Shown in pieces: positions 24,878-34,230 of a DNA stretch of 64,000 nt (the stretch's first letter is position 1; each line of letters starts with the position of its first letter). The stretch is from contig NZ_CP108067.1 of the NCBI RefSeq assembly GCF_036178145.1, positions 5,208,001 through 5,272,000 of the forward strand. Direction: 5' to 3'. Under the pieces are notes generated by a model. The model was not told where the DNA came from. It made no database searches and saw nothing but the letters and a program-made list of their open reading frames with translations. The translations under genes were made by a program, and so were the position numbers. The DNA comes from Streptomyces sp. NBC_00273. Its GTDB lineage: Bacteria > Actinomycetota > Actinomycetes > Streptomycetales > Streptomycetaceae.

Positions 24878-25867
24878 GTGACTGTCATTGCGACCGAAAG
24901 CCTGAGCAAGCGGTACCCCCGAGTGACCGCCCTCGACCGGCTCTCCCTGGACATCGGGCCTGGTGTGACCGGCCTCGTGGGTGCCAATGGAGCCGGCAAG
25001 TCCACGCTGATCAAGATCTTGCTGGGACTGTCCCCCGCCACCGAGGGCAGCGCCGCCGTGCTCGGCCTCGACGTCCACACGCATGGCAGCGCCATCCGTG
25101 AACGCGTCGGCTACATGCCCGAGCACGACTGCCTGCCACCCGACGTCTCGGCCACCGAGTTCGTCGTCCACATGGCGCGCATGTCCGGGCTACCGCCGAC
25201 CGCGGCCCGCGAGCGCACCGCCGACACCCTGCGCCACGTCGGGCTGTACGAGGAGCGCTACCGTCCCATCGGCGGCTACTCCACCGGCATGAAGCAGCGC
25301 GTCAAGCTCGCCCAGGCCCTCGTCCACGACCCCCAGCTGGTCCTCCTCGACGAGCCGACCAACGGCCTGGACCCGGTCGGCCGCGACGAGATGCTCGGCC
25401 TGATCCGCCGGATCTACACCGACTTCGGCATCTCCGTCCTGGTCACCTCCCACCTCCTCGGTGAGCTGGAGCGGACCTGCGACCACGTGGTCGTCGTCGA
25501 CGGCGGCAAGCTGTTGCGCTCCAGCTCCACCAGCGACTTCACCCAGATCACCACGACCCTCGCGGTCGAGGTCACCGACTCCGACGCCCACCCGGACGGC
25601 ACCGCCGCCCTGCGCAAGGCGCTCACCGAAGCCGGCGTCACCCTGCACGTCGGAGAGGAGCAGGGCCTGCCCGGAGCCGGCCACATCCTCCTCGTCGAGG
25701 CCACCGGCGAGCAGACGTACGACATCGTCCGCGACACCGTCGCCGACCTGGGCATCGGCCTGGTCCGCATGGAGCAGCGCCGTCACCACATCGCGGAGGT
25801 CTTCCGCGACAACGAGCAGCCCTCGCCCACCGTCCAGCAGAAGGGAGCCGGTTCCGATGGCGCCTGA
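24878..25867 (+). CDS. ABC transporter ATP-binding protein
   Basis: This 329-residue ATPase has Walker A GANGAGKST, signature YSTGMKQR, Walker B LVLLDEPTNGLDP and switch His in VTSHLLGELE, then a C-terminal regulatory extension. This is the ABC-2/CcmA style used by exporters with separate permeases. Its 3' end overlaps the permease start by 11 bp. It begins at GTG 24878 and opens a four-gene operon with two ATPase-permease pairs. The cargo is unknown. Confidence 0.88.
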   Translation: MTVIATESLSKRYPRVTALDRLSLDIGPGVTGLVGANGAGKSTLIKILLGLSPATEGSAAVLGLDVHTHGSAIRERVGYMPEHDCLPPDVSATEFVVHMARMSGLPPTAARERTADTLRHVGLYEERYRPIGGYSTGMKQRVKLAQALVHDPQLVLLDEPTNGLDPVGRDEMLGLIRRIYTDFGISVLVTSHLLGELERTCDHVVVVDGGKLLRSSSTSDFTQITTTLAVEVTDSDAHPDGTAALRKALTEAGVTLHVGEEQGLPGAGHILLVEATGEQTYDIVRDTVADLGIGLVRMEQRRHHIAEVFRDNEQPSPTVQQKGAGSDGA

Positions 25868-26744
25868 CACCTCGACCCAGATCCACAACATCGGCTACCG
25901 GTCCTACGACGGACCCCGGCTCGGCCGCGCCTACGCCCGCAAGTCGCTGTTCTCGCAGTCCCTGCGCGGCGCCTACGGACTCGGCCGCTCCGCCAAGTCC
26001 AAGGTCCTCCCGATGATCCTCTTCGCGGTGATGTGCGTGCCCGCGCTGATCATCGTCGCGGTCGCCATCGCGGTGCCCAACTCCACCGACCTGCCGATCA
26101 AGTACACGACGTACGCCCTGACCACGCAGGTGATCATCGGCCTCTTCCTCGCGTCCCAAGCGCCGCAGTCGGTCTCGCGCGACCTGCGCTTCAAGACGGT
26201 GCCGCTCTACTTCTCGCGGCCCATCGAACGCGTCGACTACGTCGTGGCCAAGTACGCGGCCATGGCCTCGGCCCTGTTCATCCTCACCGCGACGCCGCTG
26301 CTGATCATGTGGATCGGCTCGCTCCTCGCGAAGTTCGACTTCGCCGACCAGACCAAGGGATTCGGGCAGGGGCTCGTGTCGGTTCTGCTGCTGTCGCTGC
26401 TCTTCGCGGGCCTCGGCCTGGTCATGGCCGCGCTCACCCCGCGCCGCGGGTTCGGCGTCGCCGCGATCATCGCGGTGCTCCTGATCCCGTTCGGCGCGGT
26501 GACCGCGGTCCAGGGGATCGCCTCCAGCACCGGGAACACCGGAGCCATCGAGTGGATGGGCCTGTTCTCCCCGATCACCCTCATCGACGGCGTACAGACC
26601 GCCTTCCTGGGCGCGACCTCCGCCTTCCCCGGCGGCGAGGGCCCCTCGGCCGGCGTCGGCGTCGTCTACCTGATCGTCGCCCTCGGCCTCATCGCCGGCT
26701 CCTACGCCGCCCTGATGGCCCGCTACCGGAAGGCCGGGCTGTGA
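25857..26744 (+). CDS. ABC-2 type transporter permease
   Basis: The 295-residue membrane protein has about six helices (first near 55-75, then 85-105, 140-160, 180-205, 212-232, 268-290) and a cytoplasmic N terminus (HNIGYRSYDGPRLGRAYARK). It is the membrane partner of the upstream ATPase. It ends in a GTGA overlap with the second ATPase gene, so all are translationally coupled. Confidence 0.83.
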   Translation: MAPDTSTQIHNIGYRSYDGPRLGRAYARKSLFSQSLRGAYGLGRSAKSKVLPMILFAVMCVPALIIVAVAIAVPNSTDLPIKYTTYALTTQVIIGLFLASQAPQSVSRDLRFKTVPLYFSRPIERVDYVVAKYAAMASALFILTATPLLIMWIGSLLAKFDFADQTKGFGQGLVSVLLLSLLFAGLGLVMAALTPRRGFGVAAIIAVLLIPFGAVTAVQGIASSTGNTGAIEWMGLFSPITLIDGVQTAFLGATSAFPGGEGPSAGVGVVYLIVALGLIAGSYAALMARYRKAGL

Positions 26745-27652
26745 CCACCATCGACATCGACCACACCTCCCGCTGGTTCGGGAACGTCGTCGCCGTCAAC
26801 GACGTGACCATGAGCATCGGCCCCGGCGTCACCGGGCTGCTGGGTCCCAACGGCGCCGGGAAGTCCACCCTCATCAACATGATGGGCGGCTTCCTCGCTC
26901 CCTCCACGGGCACCGTCACCCTCGACGGCGCACCGATCTGGCAGAACGAGCAGGTCTACAAGCAGATCGGCGTCGTGCCCGAGCGCGAGGCCATGTACGA
27001 CTTCCTCACCGGCCGGGAGTTCGTCGTCGCCAACGCCGAACTCCACGGCCTCGACGACGCCGCGGCCCAGCGGGCGCTCGCCACCGTCGAGATGGAGTAC
27101 GCGCAGGACCGCAAGATCTCCACGTACTCCAAGGGCATGCGCCAGCGCGTGAAGATGGCCTCGGCCCTCGTCCACGAGCCGTCCGTGCTCCTCCTCGACG
27201 AGCCGTTCAACGGCATGGACCCGCGCCAGCGCATGCAGCTCATGGACTTGCTGCGGCGCATGGGCGACGAAGGACGCACCGTCCTGTTCTCCTCCCACAT
27301 CCTGGAGGAGGTCGAGCAGCTCGCCTCGCACATCGAGGTGGTCGTGGCCGGCCGGCACGCCGCTTCCGGCGACTTCCGCAAGATCCGCCGCCTGATGACG
27401 GACCGCCCGCACCGCTACCTGATCCGTTCCTCCGATGACCGGGTCCTCGCCGCGGCCCTGATCGCCGACCCCTCCACCGCCGGCATCGAGGTCGACCTCA
27501 AGGAAGGCGCGCTGCGCATCCAGGCCGTCGACTTCGGCCGCTTCACCGAGCTGCTGCCCCGCGTGGCCCGGAAACACGGCATCCGGCTGCTGACGGTCTC
27601 GCCCTCCGACGAATCCCTCGAGTCGGTCTTCTCCTACCTCGTCACGGCCTGA
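26741..27652 (+). CDS. ABC transporter ATP-binding protein
   Basis: The 303-residue second ATPase of the operon has Walker A GPNGAGKST, signature YSKGMRQR, Walker B VLLLDEPFNGMDP and switch His in FSSHILEEVEQLA. It differs enough from the first ATPase to be a distinct subunit, not a recent duplicate. GTG 26741 overlaps the permease stop. Confidence 0.88.
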   Translation: MTTIDIDHTSRWFGNVVAVNDVTMSIGPGVTGLLGPNGAGKSTLINMMGGFLAPSTGTVTLDGAPIWQNEQVYKQIGVVPEREAMYDFLTGREFVVANAELHGLDDAAAQRALATVEMEYAQDRKISTYSKGMRQRVKMASALVHEPSVLLLDEPFNGMDPRQRMQLMDLLRRMGDEGRTVLFSSHILEEVEQLASHIEVVVAGRHAASGDFRKIRRLMTDRPHRYLIRSSDDRVLAAALIADPSTAGIEVDLKEGALRIQAVDFGRFTELLPRVARKHGIRLLTVSPSDESLESVFSYLVTA

Positions 27653-27667
27653 AAGGAGCTGGCACCC

Positions 27668-28387
27668 ATGTACGAACCCACCGTTGCCCGGCTCACCTAC
27701 CGGGCCCTGCTCGGCCGGCGCCGCGCGCTGATCCTCTTCGCCCTGCCGGCCCTGCTGATCGTCATCGCCCTCGTCGTCCGTACCTTCGTCGGCGCAGACG
27801 ACAAGGTCGCGGCCGACCTCCTCGGGGGTTTCGCCCTCGCCACCATGGTTCCGCTGATCGGTGTCATCGCCGGCACCGGAGCCATCGGTCCCGAGATCGA
27901 CGACGGCTCCATCGTCTACCTGCTCGCCAAGCCGGTGAAGCGTCCGACGATCATCATGACCAAGCTGATCGTGGCGATCGCCGTCACGATGGTCTTCTCC
28001 GCGATCCCCACTCTGATCGCCGGATTCATCCTCAACGGCAACGGCCAGCAGATCGCCGTCGCCTACACGATCGCCGCCCTCGTGGCCTCGATCGCCTACA
28101 GCGCGCTGTTCCTGCTGCTCGGTACCGTCAGCCGGCACGCGGTCGTCTTCGGCCTGGTCTACGCCCTGATCTGGGAGTCGCTCTTCGGCAGCCTGGTCTC
28201 CGGAGCCAAGACCCTCAGCGTCCAGCAGTGGGCGCTGTCCGTCGCCGAGAAGGTCGCCGGGGACGGGTACGTCGACGCCACCGTCGGCCTTCCCACCGCC
28301 GTGATCCTGCTCTGCGCGGTCACCGTCTGCGCCACCGTCTACGCGGGCCAGAAGCTGCGCCGCCTCACCCTGGCGGGCGAGGAGTAG
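27668..28387 (+). CDS. ABC-2 type transporter permease
   Basis: The 239-residue membrane protein has six predicted helices and the ABC-2 motif GPEIDDGSIVYLLAKPVKRPTI in the first cytoplasmic loop. It follows the second ATPase by 15 bp with AAAGGAG upstream. The operon ends at a strong hairpin. Two ATPases and two permeases suggest one heteromeric exporter or two related ones; no cargo gene is adjacent. Confidence 0.85.
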   Translation: MYEPTVARLTYRALLGRRRALILFALPALLIVIALVVRTFVGADDKVAADLLGGFALATMVPLIGVIAGTGAIGPEIDDGSIVYLLAKPVKRPTIIMTKLIVAIAVTMVFSAIPTLIAGFILNGNGQQIAVAYTIAALVASIAYSALFLLLGTVSRHAVVFGLVYALIWESLFGSLVSGAKTLSVQQWALSVAEKVAGDGYVDATVGLPTAVILLCAVTVCATVYAGQKLRRLTLAGEE

Positions 28388-28404
28388 GTCCTGCCGCAGC
28401 GCAT

Positions 28405-28454
28405 GCGAACCTGTGCCCCGCCCGGCCCACCGGCCGGGCGGGGCACAGGTTCGC
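28405..28454 (+). terminator. 23-bp perfect stem terminator
   Basis: An exact 23-bp inverted repeat (28405-28427 with 28432-28454) with a CACC tetraloop lies 17 bp after the last ABC permease stop. It sits only 16 bp before the rhomboid-like start, so that gene must have its promoter inside or very near the stem, or depend on read-through. Confidence 0.85.
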
Positions 28455-28470
28455 GCGGCATCATCGGTGC

Positions 28471-29106
28471 ATGGTCGCGCACACCGAGCCGGAGCCGTCC
28501 AGGCCACTGCGGTCCTGGATACGTTCCTCGCCCGGAACGCACATCTGGCTGCTGATCATTGCCGTCACCAGCATCATCGTCGCGATCGCACCCGACCAGG
28601 TCGACAGCGTCCTCCTCCACCGCAACAGCAGCAACATCAACCAGCTCGTCAAATACCCGGTCCGGGCACTCGTCAGCAGTGCCTTCTGGATCGCGAACCC
28701 GACCTCTCTCGCCCTCTACGCCGTGCTCTTCGAGCTGTTCCACGCCCCCGTCGAGCGCTGGCTCGGCACCCTGCGCTGGCTCCTGATCGTCGCGACCGCC
28801 CACGTCGTCGCCACCCTGGTCAGCCAGAAGATCCTCCTGACGGCCATCCAGGACCATCGTGCCCCGCGCAGCATGACCCACGTTGTCGATATCGGCGTCA
28901 GCTATGGGCTCGCGGCCTCCATCGGTGTGCTCACCTACCGGCTCCCCGGCCCCTGGCGATGGCTCTACTTGGCCGGAGCGGTCACTTTCTTCGGGATGCC
29001 GTTGGTCACCGGTGGCACCTTCACGGACCTCGGCCACGCCATCGCGCTCTCCGTCGGCCTGCTCGCCTGGCCGCTCACCCGCAACGTTGTTTCACGTGAA
29101 ACATGA
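28471..29106 (+). CDS. rhomboid-like intramembrane protease family protein
   Basis: The 211-residue protein has about six membrane helices. It carries a possible rhomboid catalytic dyad: Ser144 in IGVSYGLAAS (GxSxG type) and His189 in TDLGHAIALSVG, in the correct late helices. An ELFHAPVERWLGTLRW segment resembles the rhomboid L1 loop. It is short and divergent, so activity is not certain. Its last codons (VVSRET) are specified by a parS site. Confidence 0.7.
   Translation: MVAHTEPEPSRPLRSWIRSSPGTHIWLLIIAVTSIIVAIAPDQVDSVLLHRNSSNINQLVKYPVRALVSSAFWIANPTSLALYAVLFELFHAPVERWLGTLRWLLIVATAHVVATLVSQKILLTAIQDHRAPRSMTHVVDIGVSYGLAASIGVLTYRLPGPWRWLYLAGAVTFFGMPLVTGGTFTDLGHAIALSVGLLAWPLTRNVVSRET
29088..29103. 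other. parS site at the 3' end of the rhomboid-like gene
   Basis: The full 16-mer, core GTTTCACGTGAAAC at 29089-29102 with flanking t and a, matches the parS consensus. It encodes the last residues of the rhomboid-like protein and lies 10 bp from the convergent response-regulator stop. Confidence 0.93.
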
Positions 29107-29113
29107 CGCGGAT

Positions 29114-29770
29114 CTAGTCGGCCTCTGCCTCCGGCTCCGCTTTGGCGATGCCGTGCTCCCAGGCCCAGGCGGCGATTCCCACTCGGTTGCGGGCCCCCAG
29201 CTTGGCCTGAACGTTCGCGATGTGGGTCTTTGCCGTTCCCGCGCTGATGAACAGTTCTGCGCCGATCTCGGCGTTGGTGAGCCCCCGCGCCACCAGGCGC
29301 ACGATGTCCACCTCCCGCTCCGTCAGCGGATGCGCCGCGGGCCGGGCGACCGGGCCCTCCTGCGTCAGCCGGCTCAGTAGCCGCACCGTGATCTGCGGAC
29401 TGATCAGCGTGTCCCCCGCCATTGCCGCCCGCACCCCCTCGATCAGCAGCGCCGGCCCGGACCGCTTCAGCAGGAAGCCGCAGGCGCCGTTGCGCAGCGC
29501 GGTGTGCACGTACTCGTCCAGGTCGAAGGTGGTCACCACCACCACCCGCGTCTGCGGCGCCAGCAGCCGGGTCACCTCCAGCCCGTCGAGCCGAGGCATC
29601 CGGATGTCCGCCAGCACCACATCAGGCCGCAGTTCTCTCGCCAGCGCCACCGCGCTCTCCCCGTCCGCGGCCTCCCCCACCACGGTCATGTCCGGCTGTG
29701 AATCGAGGATCAGCCGGAAACCGCTGCGGATGTCCTCTTGGTCGTCGGCTATCAGGATGCGTGTGGTCAC
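29114..29770 (-). CDS. LuxR/NarL-family response regulator
   Basis: The 218-residue protein has a receiver domain with acidic Asp9/Asp10, phospho-acceptor Asp55 in VVLADIRMPRLDG, the switch Thr in VVVVTTF and Lys in GFLLKRS. A C-terminal LuxR helix-turn-helix (TEREVDIVRLVARGLTNAEIG) binds DNA. It starts with GTG 29770, 10 bp after the histidine kinase stop, and forms a two-component pair with it. The signal is unknown. Confidence 0.93.
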   Translation of the reverse strand: MTTRILIADDQEDIRSGFRLILDSQPDMTVVGEAADGESAVALARELRPDVVLADIRMPRLDGLEVTRLLAPQTRVVVVTTFDLDEYVHTALRNGACGFLLKRSGPALLIEGVRAAMAGDTLISPQITVRLLSRLTQEGPVARPAAHPLTEREVDIVRLVARGLTNAEIGAELFISAGTAKTHIANVQAKLGARNRVGIAAWAWEHGIAKAEPEAEAD

Positions 29771-29780
29771 GCCGTCATGA

Positions 29781-30773
29781 TCACCCGAGGGTGTGTCCCT
29801 GCGCCGGGAAGACGGCGCAAACCCGCCACCCTCCGTCGGCGCTCGCGCCGGCCCGCAGTGTCCCGCCCGCCGCCTCCACCCTGCCGCGCAGACCCGCCAG
29901 CCCGGTTCCGCTCCGACGCAGCCCCAGTCCCCGCAGCCCGCCCGCGCCCCGGGCCGGCGCGGAGTTGGCCACGCTCAGCTCGATCCCCTCCGCGGCCCGG
30001 TGCAGGCGCACCCGTACGACCGACGCCCCGGGCGCGTGTCGGCGTACGTTCGTCAAGGCTTCCACGGCCACCCGGTAGGCGGTGGTGTCCGCTTCCCGTG
30101 ACAACTCTCGGGCCGCCGCCGGATCGGCCTCCAGCACCCCGCCCTCGAACCGACCCACCAGGGCCGGAAGTTCCGAGGTTCCCGGGACCGAGGTGGACCG
30201 CGCACCGGCTGCCTCCCGCAACGCGTGCACCGTCCGGTCCATCGAGGCGAGCGCACCGAGCCCCGCCGCCTCGATGCGTTCCAGCGCGCGGACCGCCTGC
30301 TCGGGGTCCTGGTCCGCCACGAACCTGGCCGCCTGGGCCTGCACCACGATGGCGCTCACGTCGTGCGCCACGAAGTCGTGCAGATCCCGGGCCAGTTCCA
30401 GCTGCTGGTCGCGCCGGCCGTCCCGGACGGCTTGGCGCATCCGGCTCGCCTGACGGCGCAGATATCCCCCGGCCGTCAGGGCCCCGAGCGCGGGCACCGC
30501 CCAGAACGCCGCAGCCCCGCAGGCCTCCAGCCACGACGCCGTCCCCCACATCAGCGGTACCGGCCACATCGCGACGGCCGTCACGCCCAGCGAGGCCGCG
30601 ACGGCCCCCGAACGCACCGGGGACCAGCGGGCCACCAGAGCCAGCAGCGGCAGCAGCAGCCCCACCCAGATCAGCAACCACGCCGGGGGCGCTCCCAGGA
30701 ACACCGCGAGGAGGCAGCCGACGCCGGCAAGGGCCAGTAACGGGGCATACGCGGTACGAAGGTTGACGGTCAT
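29781..30773 (-). CDS. two-component sensor histidine kinase (HisKA_3)
   Basis: The 330-residue NarL-partner kinase has four to five N-terminal membrane helices (residues 9-100) and no obvious extracellular sensor domain. Phospho-His132 lies in ELARDLHDFVAHDVSAIVVQAQ, followed by an N-box ALTNVRRHAPG and a C-terminal G-box. With little exposed sequence it probably senses a membrane or cell-wall condition. It is the first gene of the kinase-regulator operon. Confidence 0.92.
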   Translation of the reverse strand: MTVNLRTAYAPLLALAGVGCLLAVFLGAPPAWLLIWVGLLLPLLALVARWSPVRSGAVAASLGVTAVAMWPVPLMWGTASWLEACGAAAFWAVPALGALTAGGYLRRQASRMRQAVRDGRRDQQLELARDLHDFVAHDVSAIVVQAQAARFVADQDPEQAVRALERIEAAGLGALASMDRTVHALREAAGARSTSVPGTSELPALVGRFEGGVLEADPAAARELSREADTTAYRVAVEALTNVRRHAPGASVVRVRLHRAAEGIELSVANSAPARGAGGLRGLGLRRSGTGLAGLRGRVEAAGGTLRAGASADGGWRVCAVFPAQGHTLG

Positions 30774-30937
30774 GACCCGACCCTACGAGCGCACCCCGGA
30801 GAGCGGCCATCTGCCGATCGGCAGATCAGCAGCGACATCGCGGGACCCACCGGCCTGCTGATCGGCGGATGGTTCCGAAGGCCCCGTCCGACCAGGCTTC
30901 GGTCATCAACCAGAAGCCCCTGAAAAGGACTTGGCAG

Positions 30938-31480
30938 ATGAGTTCCCACACCGTGGTTCGTGCCTCGCACATCGTTCCCGGAGTCTCCCCACGGCTTCGC
31001 CTGCTCGCCCGGCTCACCTCGCTGACCGTGCTTCCCAGCTGCCTGTGGCGGCTGGCGATCGCGGTCGGGATTCCCATGGGCTGGGGCCCGGGCAGCGACC
31101 TGCACCACTCGTACTACCCGGGTACCGCGTCCCTGGTGCTCGTCTTCGTCTGCGTCCTGCAGGAGTGTCTGGGCCTGTTGAGCCTCGGTATGGTCCAGCG
31201 CTGGGGCGAGGAGCTGCCCGGCTGGATTCCCGTGCTGGGCGGACGCCGGATCCACCCCCTGGTGGCGGTCGTTCCCGCGACGCTGGGCGTGATCGCGCTC
31301 ACCGGCATCACGGTCCTGGGTGCCTGGACCTGGAGCGAGACCAACGCCGCGAATCCCGATGCGCCCACCGGACTCGCCCTCCGGATCTTCGACCTTTCCT
31401 ACGCACCGCTGTTGCTCTGGGGCCCGCTGCTGGGCATCCTCACAGTCGCTTACTGGCGCCGCCGCCGCATCCACGGCTGA
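30938..31480 (+). CDS. four-helix membrane protein of unknown function
   Basis: The 180-residue protein has four hydrophobic segments (about 25-42, 58-78, 102-125, 150-170) and a basic C terminus (YWRRRRIHG). I do not recognise a family. ATG 30938 was chosen because AAGGA lies 8 nt upstream. It is divergent from the histidine kinase, so the two-component system may control it. Confidence 0.65.
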   Translation: MSSHTVVRASHIVPGVSPRLRLLARLTSLTVLPSCLWRLAIAVGIPMGWGPGSDLHHSYYPGTASLVLVFVCVLQECLGLLSLGMVQRWGEELPGWIPVLGGRRIHPLVAVVPATLGVIALTGITVLGAWTWSETNAANPDAPTGLALRIFDLSYAPLLLWGPLLGILTVAYWRRRRIHG

Positions 31481-31546
31481 TGCACGGAAATTCGCTGGTA
31501 AGGGACCTGCGCCAGGTGCAGAGTGGGACGTGCGGGGAGCAACAAA

Positions 31547-31600
31547 AGGTCCGGGGCAGCCACTTCGAGCGCGCCTTGCGGCGCGGGCTGTCCCGGACCT
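31547..31600. terminator. long hairpin between convergent genes
   Basis: A 15-bp stem with one G-T mismatch (31547-31561 with 31586-31600) encloses an inner GC-rich stem-loop. It lies between the convergent membrane-protein and HAD genes and probably terminates both. Confidence 0.7.
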
Positions 31601-31617
31601 CTCCTACGTCATGCGCG

Positions 31618-32430
31618 CTACGCGGCGCCCAGCAGACGCTCCAGCACCACCGCGATGCCGTCCTCCTCGTTGGAGGTCGTCACCTCGTCGGCCACGGCCT
31701 TGAGCTCGGCGTGGGCATTGGCCATCGCCACCCCGTGTGCGGCCCAGCCGAACATCGGGATGTCATTGGGCATGTCACCGAAGGCGATCGTCTCCGCCGC
31801 CTTCACTCCCAGCCGCCGCGCGGCCAGCGACAGGCCCGTGGCCTTGGTCAGACCCAGCGGCAGGATCTCGACGATGCCGGGCCCCGCCATGACGATGTCG
31901 ACCAGGCTGCCCACGGTTTCCCGGGCCACCTTGACGAGCGCGTCGTCGTCCAGCTCCGGGTGCTGGATGTAGAGCTTGTTCAGCGGGGCCGCCCAGAGCG
32001 CCTTGGCGTCCTCCAGGTAGAGGGCCGGGAGGCCTTCCTGCACCTGGTACCCGGGCCCGAACAGGACTTCGCCGTCCACCCCGTCCCGGCTGGCCGCCAG
32101 GGCCAGCGGGCCGATCTCGGCCTCCAGCTTCGACAGCGCCAGACCGGCCAGCTGCCGGTCCAGCGTCACCGAGGTCAGCAGACGGTGCGCACCCGCGTCG
32201 TAGACCTGCGCGCCCTGCCCGCAGACCGCGATCCCCTTGTAGCCGAGATCGTCCAGTACGTGCCGTGTCCAGGGCACGGCGCGACCGGTGACGATGATGT
32301 GTGCCGCGCCCGCCGCGGTGGCCGCGACGAGCGCTTCACGGGTGCGTTCCGAGACGGTGTCGTCGCCACGCAGCAGCGTGCCGTCGAGATCGGTCGCGAC
32401 GAGCTTGTACGGGAACGGGGCCGGGCTCAC
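31618..32430 (-). CDS. HAD-superfamily phosphatase (Cof type)
   Basis: The 270-residue hydrolase has motif [14 protein letters not shown], motif II in HIIVTGRA, and motif [19 protein letters not shown]. It resembles the HAD at 11481-12368 in layout and in the C-terminal [14 protein letters not shown] tail, but the two are clearly diverged. GTG 32430 overlaps the serS stop as GTGA, so it is cotranscribed and coupled with serS. The substrate is unknown. Confidence 0.88.
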   Translation of the reverse strand: MSPAPFPYKLVATDLDGTLLRGDDTVSERTREALVAATAAGAAHIIVTGRAVPWTRHVLDDLGYKGIAVCGQGAQVYDAGAHRLLTSVTLDRQLAGLALSKLEAEIGPLALAASRDGVDGEVLFGPGYQVQEGLPALYLEDAKALWAAPLNKLYIQHPELDDDALVKVARETVGSLVDIVMAGPGIVEILPLGLTKATGLSLAARRLGVKAAETIAFGDMPNDIPMFGWAAHGVAMANAHAELKAVADEVTTSNEEDGIAVVLERLLGAA

Positions 32431-33704
32431 TTGGTGATCGGCTCCAGGACCTCGCGGCCGCCGAGGTAGGGACGGAGCACCTGGGGCACCCGAACCGAAC
32501 CATCGGCCTGCTGGTGGTTCTCGAGGATCGCGACGATCGTGCGCGGTACGGCGCACAGCGTGCCGTTCAGCGTCGACAGCGGCTGCGTCTTCTTGCCGTC
32601 GCGGTAGCGGATCGACAGGCGGCGGGCCTGGAAGCTGTCGCAGTTCGAGGCGGAGGTCAGCTCGCGGTACTTGCCCTGGGTGGGGATCCACGCCTCGCAG
32701 TCGAACTTGCGCGAGGCGGAGGATCCCAGGTCACCGGTGGCGACGTCGATCACCTGGAACGGCAGCTCCAGGCTGGTCAGCCACTGCTTCTCCCATTCCA
32801 GGAGCCGCTGGTGCTCGGCCTCGGCGTCCTCCGGCGCGACGTACGAGAACATCTCGACCTTGTCGAACTGGTGGACGCGGAAGATGCCGCGGGTGTCCTT
32901 GCCGTACGTACCGGCTTCGCGGCGGAAGCACGGGGAGAAGCCGGCGTACCGCAGCGGCAGCTTCTCGGCGTCGATGATCTCGTCCATGTGGTACGCGGCG
33001 AGGGGGACCTCGGAGGTGCCGACCAGGTAGAAGTCGTCCTTCTCCAGGTGGTAGACGTTCTCGGCGGCCTGGCCGAGGAAGCCGGTGCCCTCCATGGCGC
33101 GCGGGCGGACCAGCGCCGGGGTCAGCATCGGGATGAAGCCGGCCTCGGTGGCCTGGGCGATGGCCGCGTTGACCAGCGCCAGCTCCAGCAGGGCGCCCAC
33201 ACCGGTCAGGTAGTAGAAGCGCGAGCCGGAGACCTTGGCACCGCGCTCGACGTCGATGGCGCCCAGCAGTTCGCCGAGCTCCAGGTGGTCCTTGGGCTCG
33301 AAGCCCTCGGTGGAGAAGTCTCGGATGGTGCCGTGCGTTTCCAGGACGGTGAAGTCCTCTTCGCCGCCGACCGGGACGTCCTCGTGGACGATGTTGCCGA
33401 GCTGGAGGAGAAGCTGCTTGGCGGCTTCGTCGGCCTCGTTCTGCTCGGCCTCGGCCGCCTTGACGTCCTGCTTGAGGTGCTCGGCCTTCTTCAGCAGTTC
33501 GGCCCGCTCTTCGGGAGAGGCCTTGGGGATGAGCTTGCCGAGGGACCTTTGCTCATTGCGCAGTTCGTCGAAGCGCATGCCGGAGGACCTGCGGCGCTCG
33601 TCGGCGGAGAGCAGCGCGTCGACGAGTTCGACGTCCTCTCCACGGGCGCGCTGCGAGGCGCGGACACGGTCAGGGTCTTCACGGAGCAGCCGGAGGTCAA
33701 TCAC
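32427..33704 (-). CDS. serS: seryl-tRNA synthetase
   Basis: The 425-residue class II synthetase charges tRNA-Ser. It has an N-terminal coiled-coil arm (about 28-105, with many Glu/Lys heptads such as [29 protein letters not shown]) that holds the tRNA long variable arm. The catalytic domain shows motif 2 [25 protein letters not shown] and motif 3 with [20 protein letters not shown]. Length is normal. A cognate tRNA-Ser(UGA) lies in the window at 55752-55839. The 526-bp region upstream carries the DnaA-box cluster. Confidence 0.97.
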   Translation of the reverse strand: MIDLRLLREDPDRVRASQRARGEDVELVDALLSADERRRSSGMRFDELRNEQRSLGKLIPKASPEERAELLKKAEHLKQDVKAAEAEQNEADEAAKQLLLQLGNIVHEDVPVGGEEDFTVLETHGTIRDFSTEGFEPKDHLELGELLGAIDVERGAKVSGSRFYYLTGVGALLELALVNAAIAQATEAGFIPMLTPALVRPRAMEGTGFLGQAAENVYHLEKDDFYLVGTSEVPLAAYHMDEIIDAEKLPLRYAGFSPCFRREAGTYGKDTRGIFRVHQFDKVEMFSYVAPEDAEAEHQRLLEWEKQWLTSLELPFQVIDVATGDLGSSASRKFDCEAWIPTQGKYRELTSASNCDSFQARRLSIRYRDGKKTQPLSTLNGTLCAVPRTIVAILENHQQADGSVRVPQVLRPYLGGREVLEPITK

Positions 33705-34230
33705 CCCTCCAGGCTACCGGGCTGGGCTTCCTGGGATCACACCGATATCACGCTGCGTGTCGCTATGTCCTAATTGCAACGAATGGATAAGTCTTGACGG
33801 CTGACCGGAAGTGGTCCTTCTCGGAGCGTCAATAAAAGCGGTCCCATTCCCCGAAAAGGGGCAGAATGTCGGCGGCCGGGCGGGCTCTGAGCAGGGCTGG
33901 AGGGGCTTCTTGTCCACAGGAATTGCCGTGGCCCGCATCTTATCCACAGGCTGTGCGCCGTCTCTGTGGACACAGGAATAGATCATTCCTGATCGGTGGG
34001 CGGTCGGGGTGAATCAGGGTTCAAACCACCCTCACACACTCATTCGGGTGGGAATGACTCGCCCCAAAGAGTTGATCGGCGATGCAGGGGTGACATCGTT
34101 CACCTCCCGCTCCCCAAGGCGAAACCTGAGCCTCCCGGGCGATTTGTCGACCTTGTCGCGCCGTTCTGTCGACTTGTCCCCAGGTCCCCATCTCTGCCTG
34201 TGGATAACTCTGTGGACAGTGGACTACGTC
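33705..34230. other. serS-pheA intergenic region
   Basis: No gene is seen in these 526 bp. They are less GC-rich than the surroundings. The serS promoter must lie at the left end. The right two thirds hold the DnaA boxes described separately. An open frame on the minus strand (33714-33986) has no good start context and is rejected. Confidence 0.7.
33910..34219. other. DnaA-box cluster
   Basis: There are five good boxes: TTGTCCACA (33910-33918), TTATCCACA (33940-33948), TGTGGACAC (33965-33973, reverse, one mismatch), TGTGGATAA (34199-34207, reverse, exact) and TGTGGACAG (34211-34219, reverse). TTGTCCCCA at 34174-34182 is a weaker sixth. The left group is spaced by about 25-30 bp; the right pair is 12 bp apart. 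S. coelicolor has DnaA-box clusters away from oriC; one called D78 is reported to limit initiation by binding DnaA. I infer this may be the equivalent site. Confidence 0.8.

Noticed and set aside
33714..33986. Minus-strand open frame of 90 codons upstream of serS
   Set aside because: Poor codon pattern, no ribosome site, and it overlaps the DnaA boxes.
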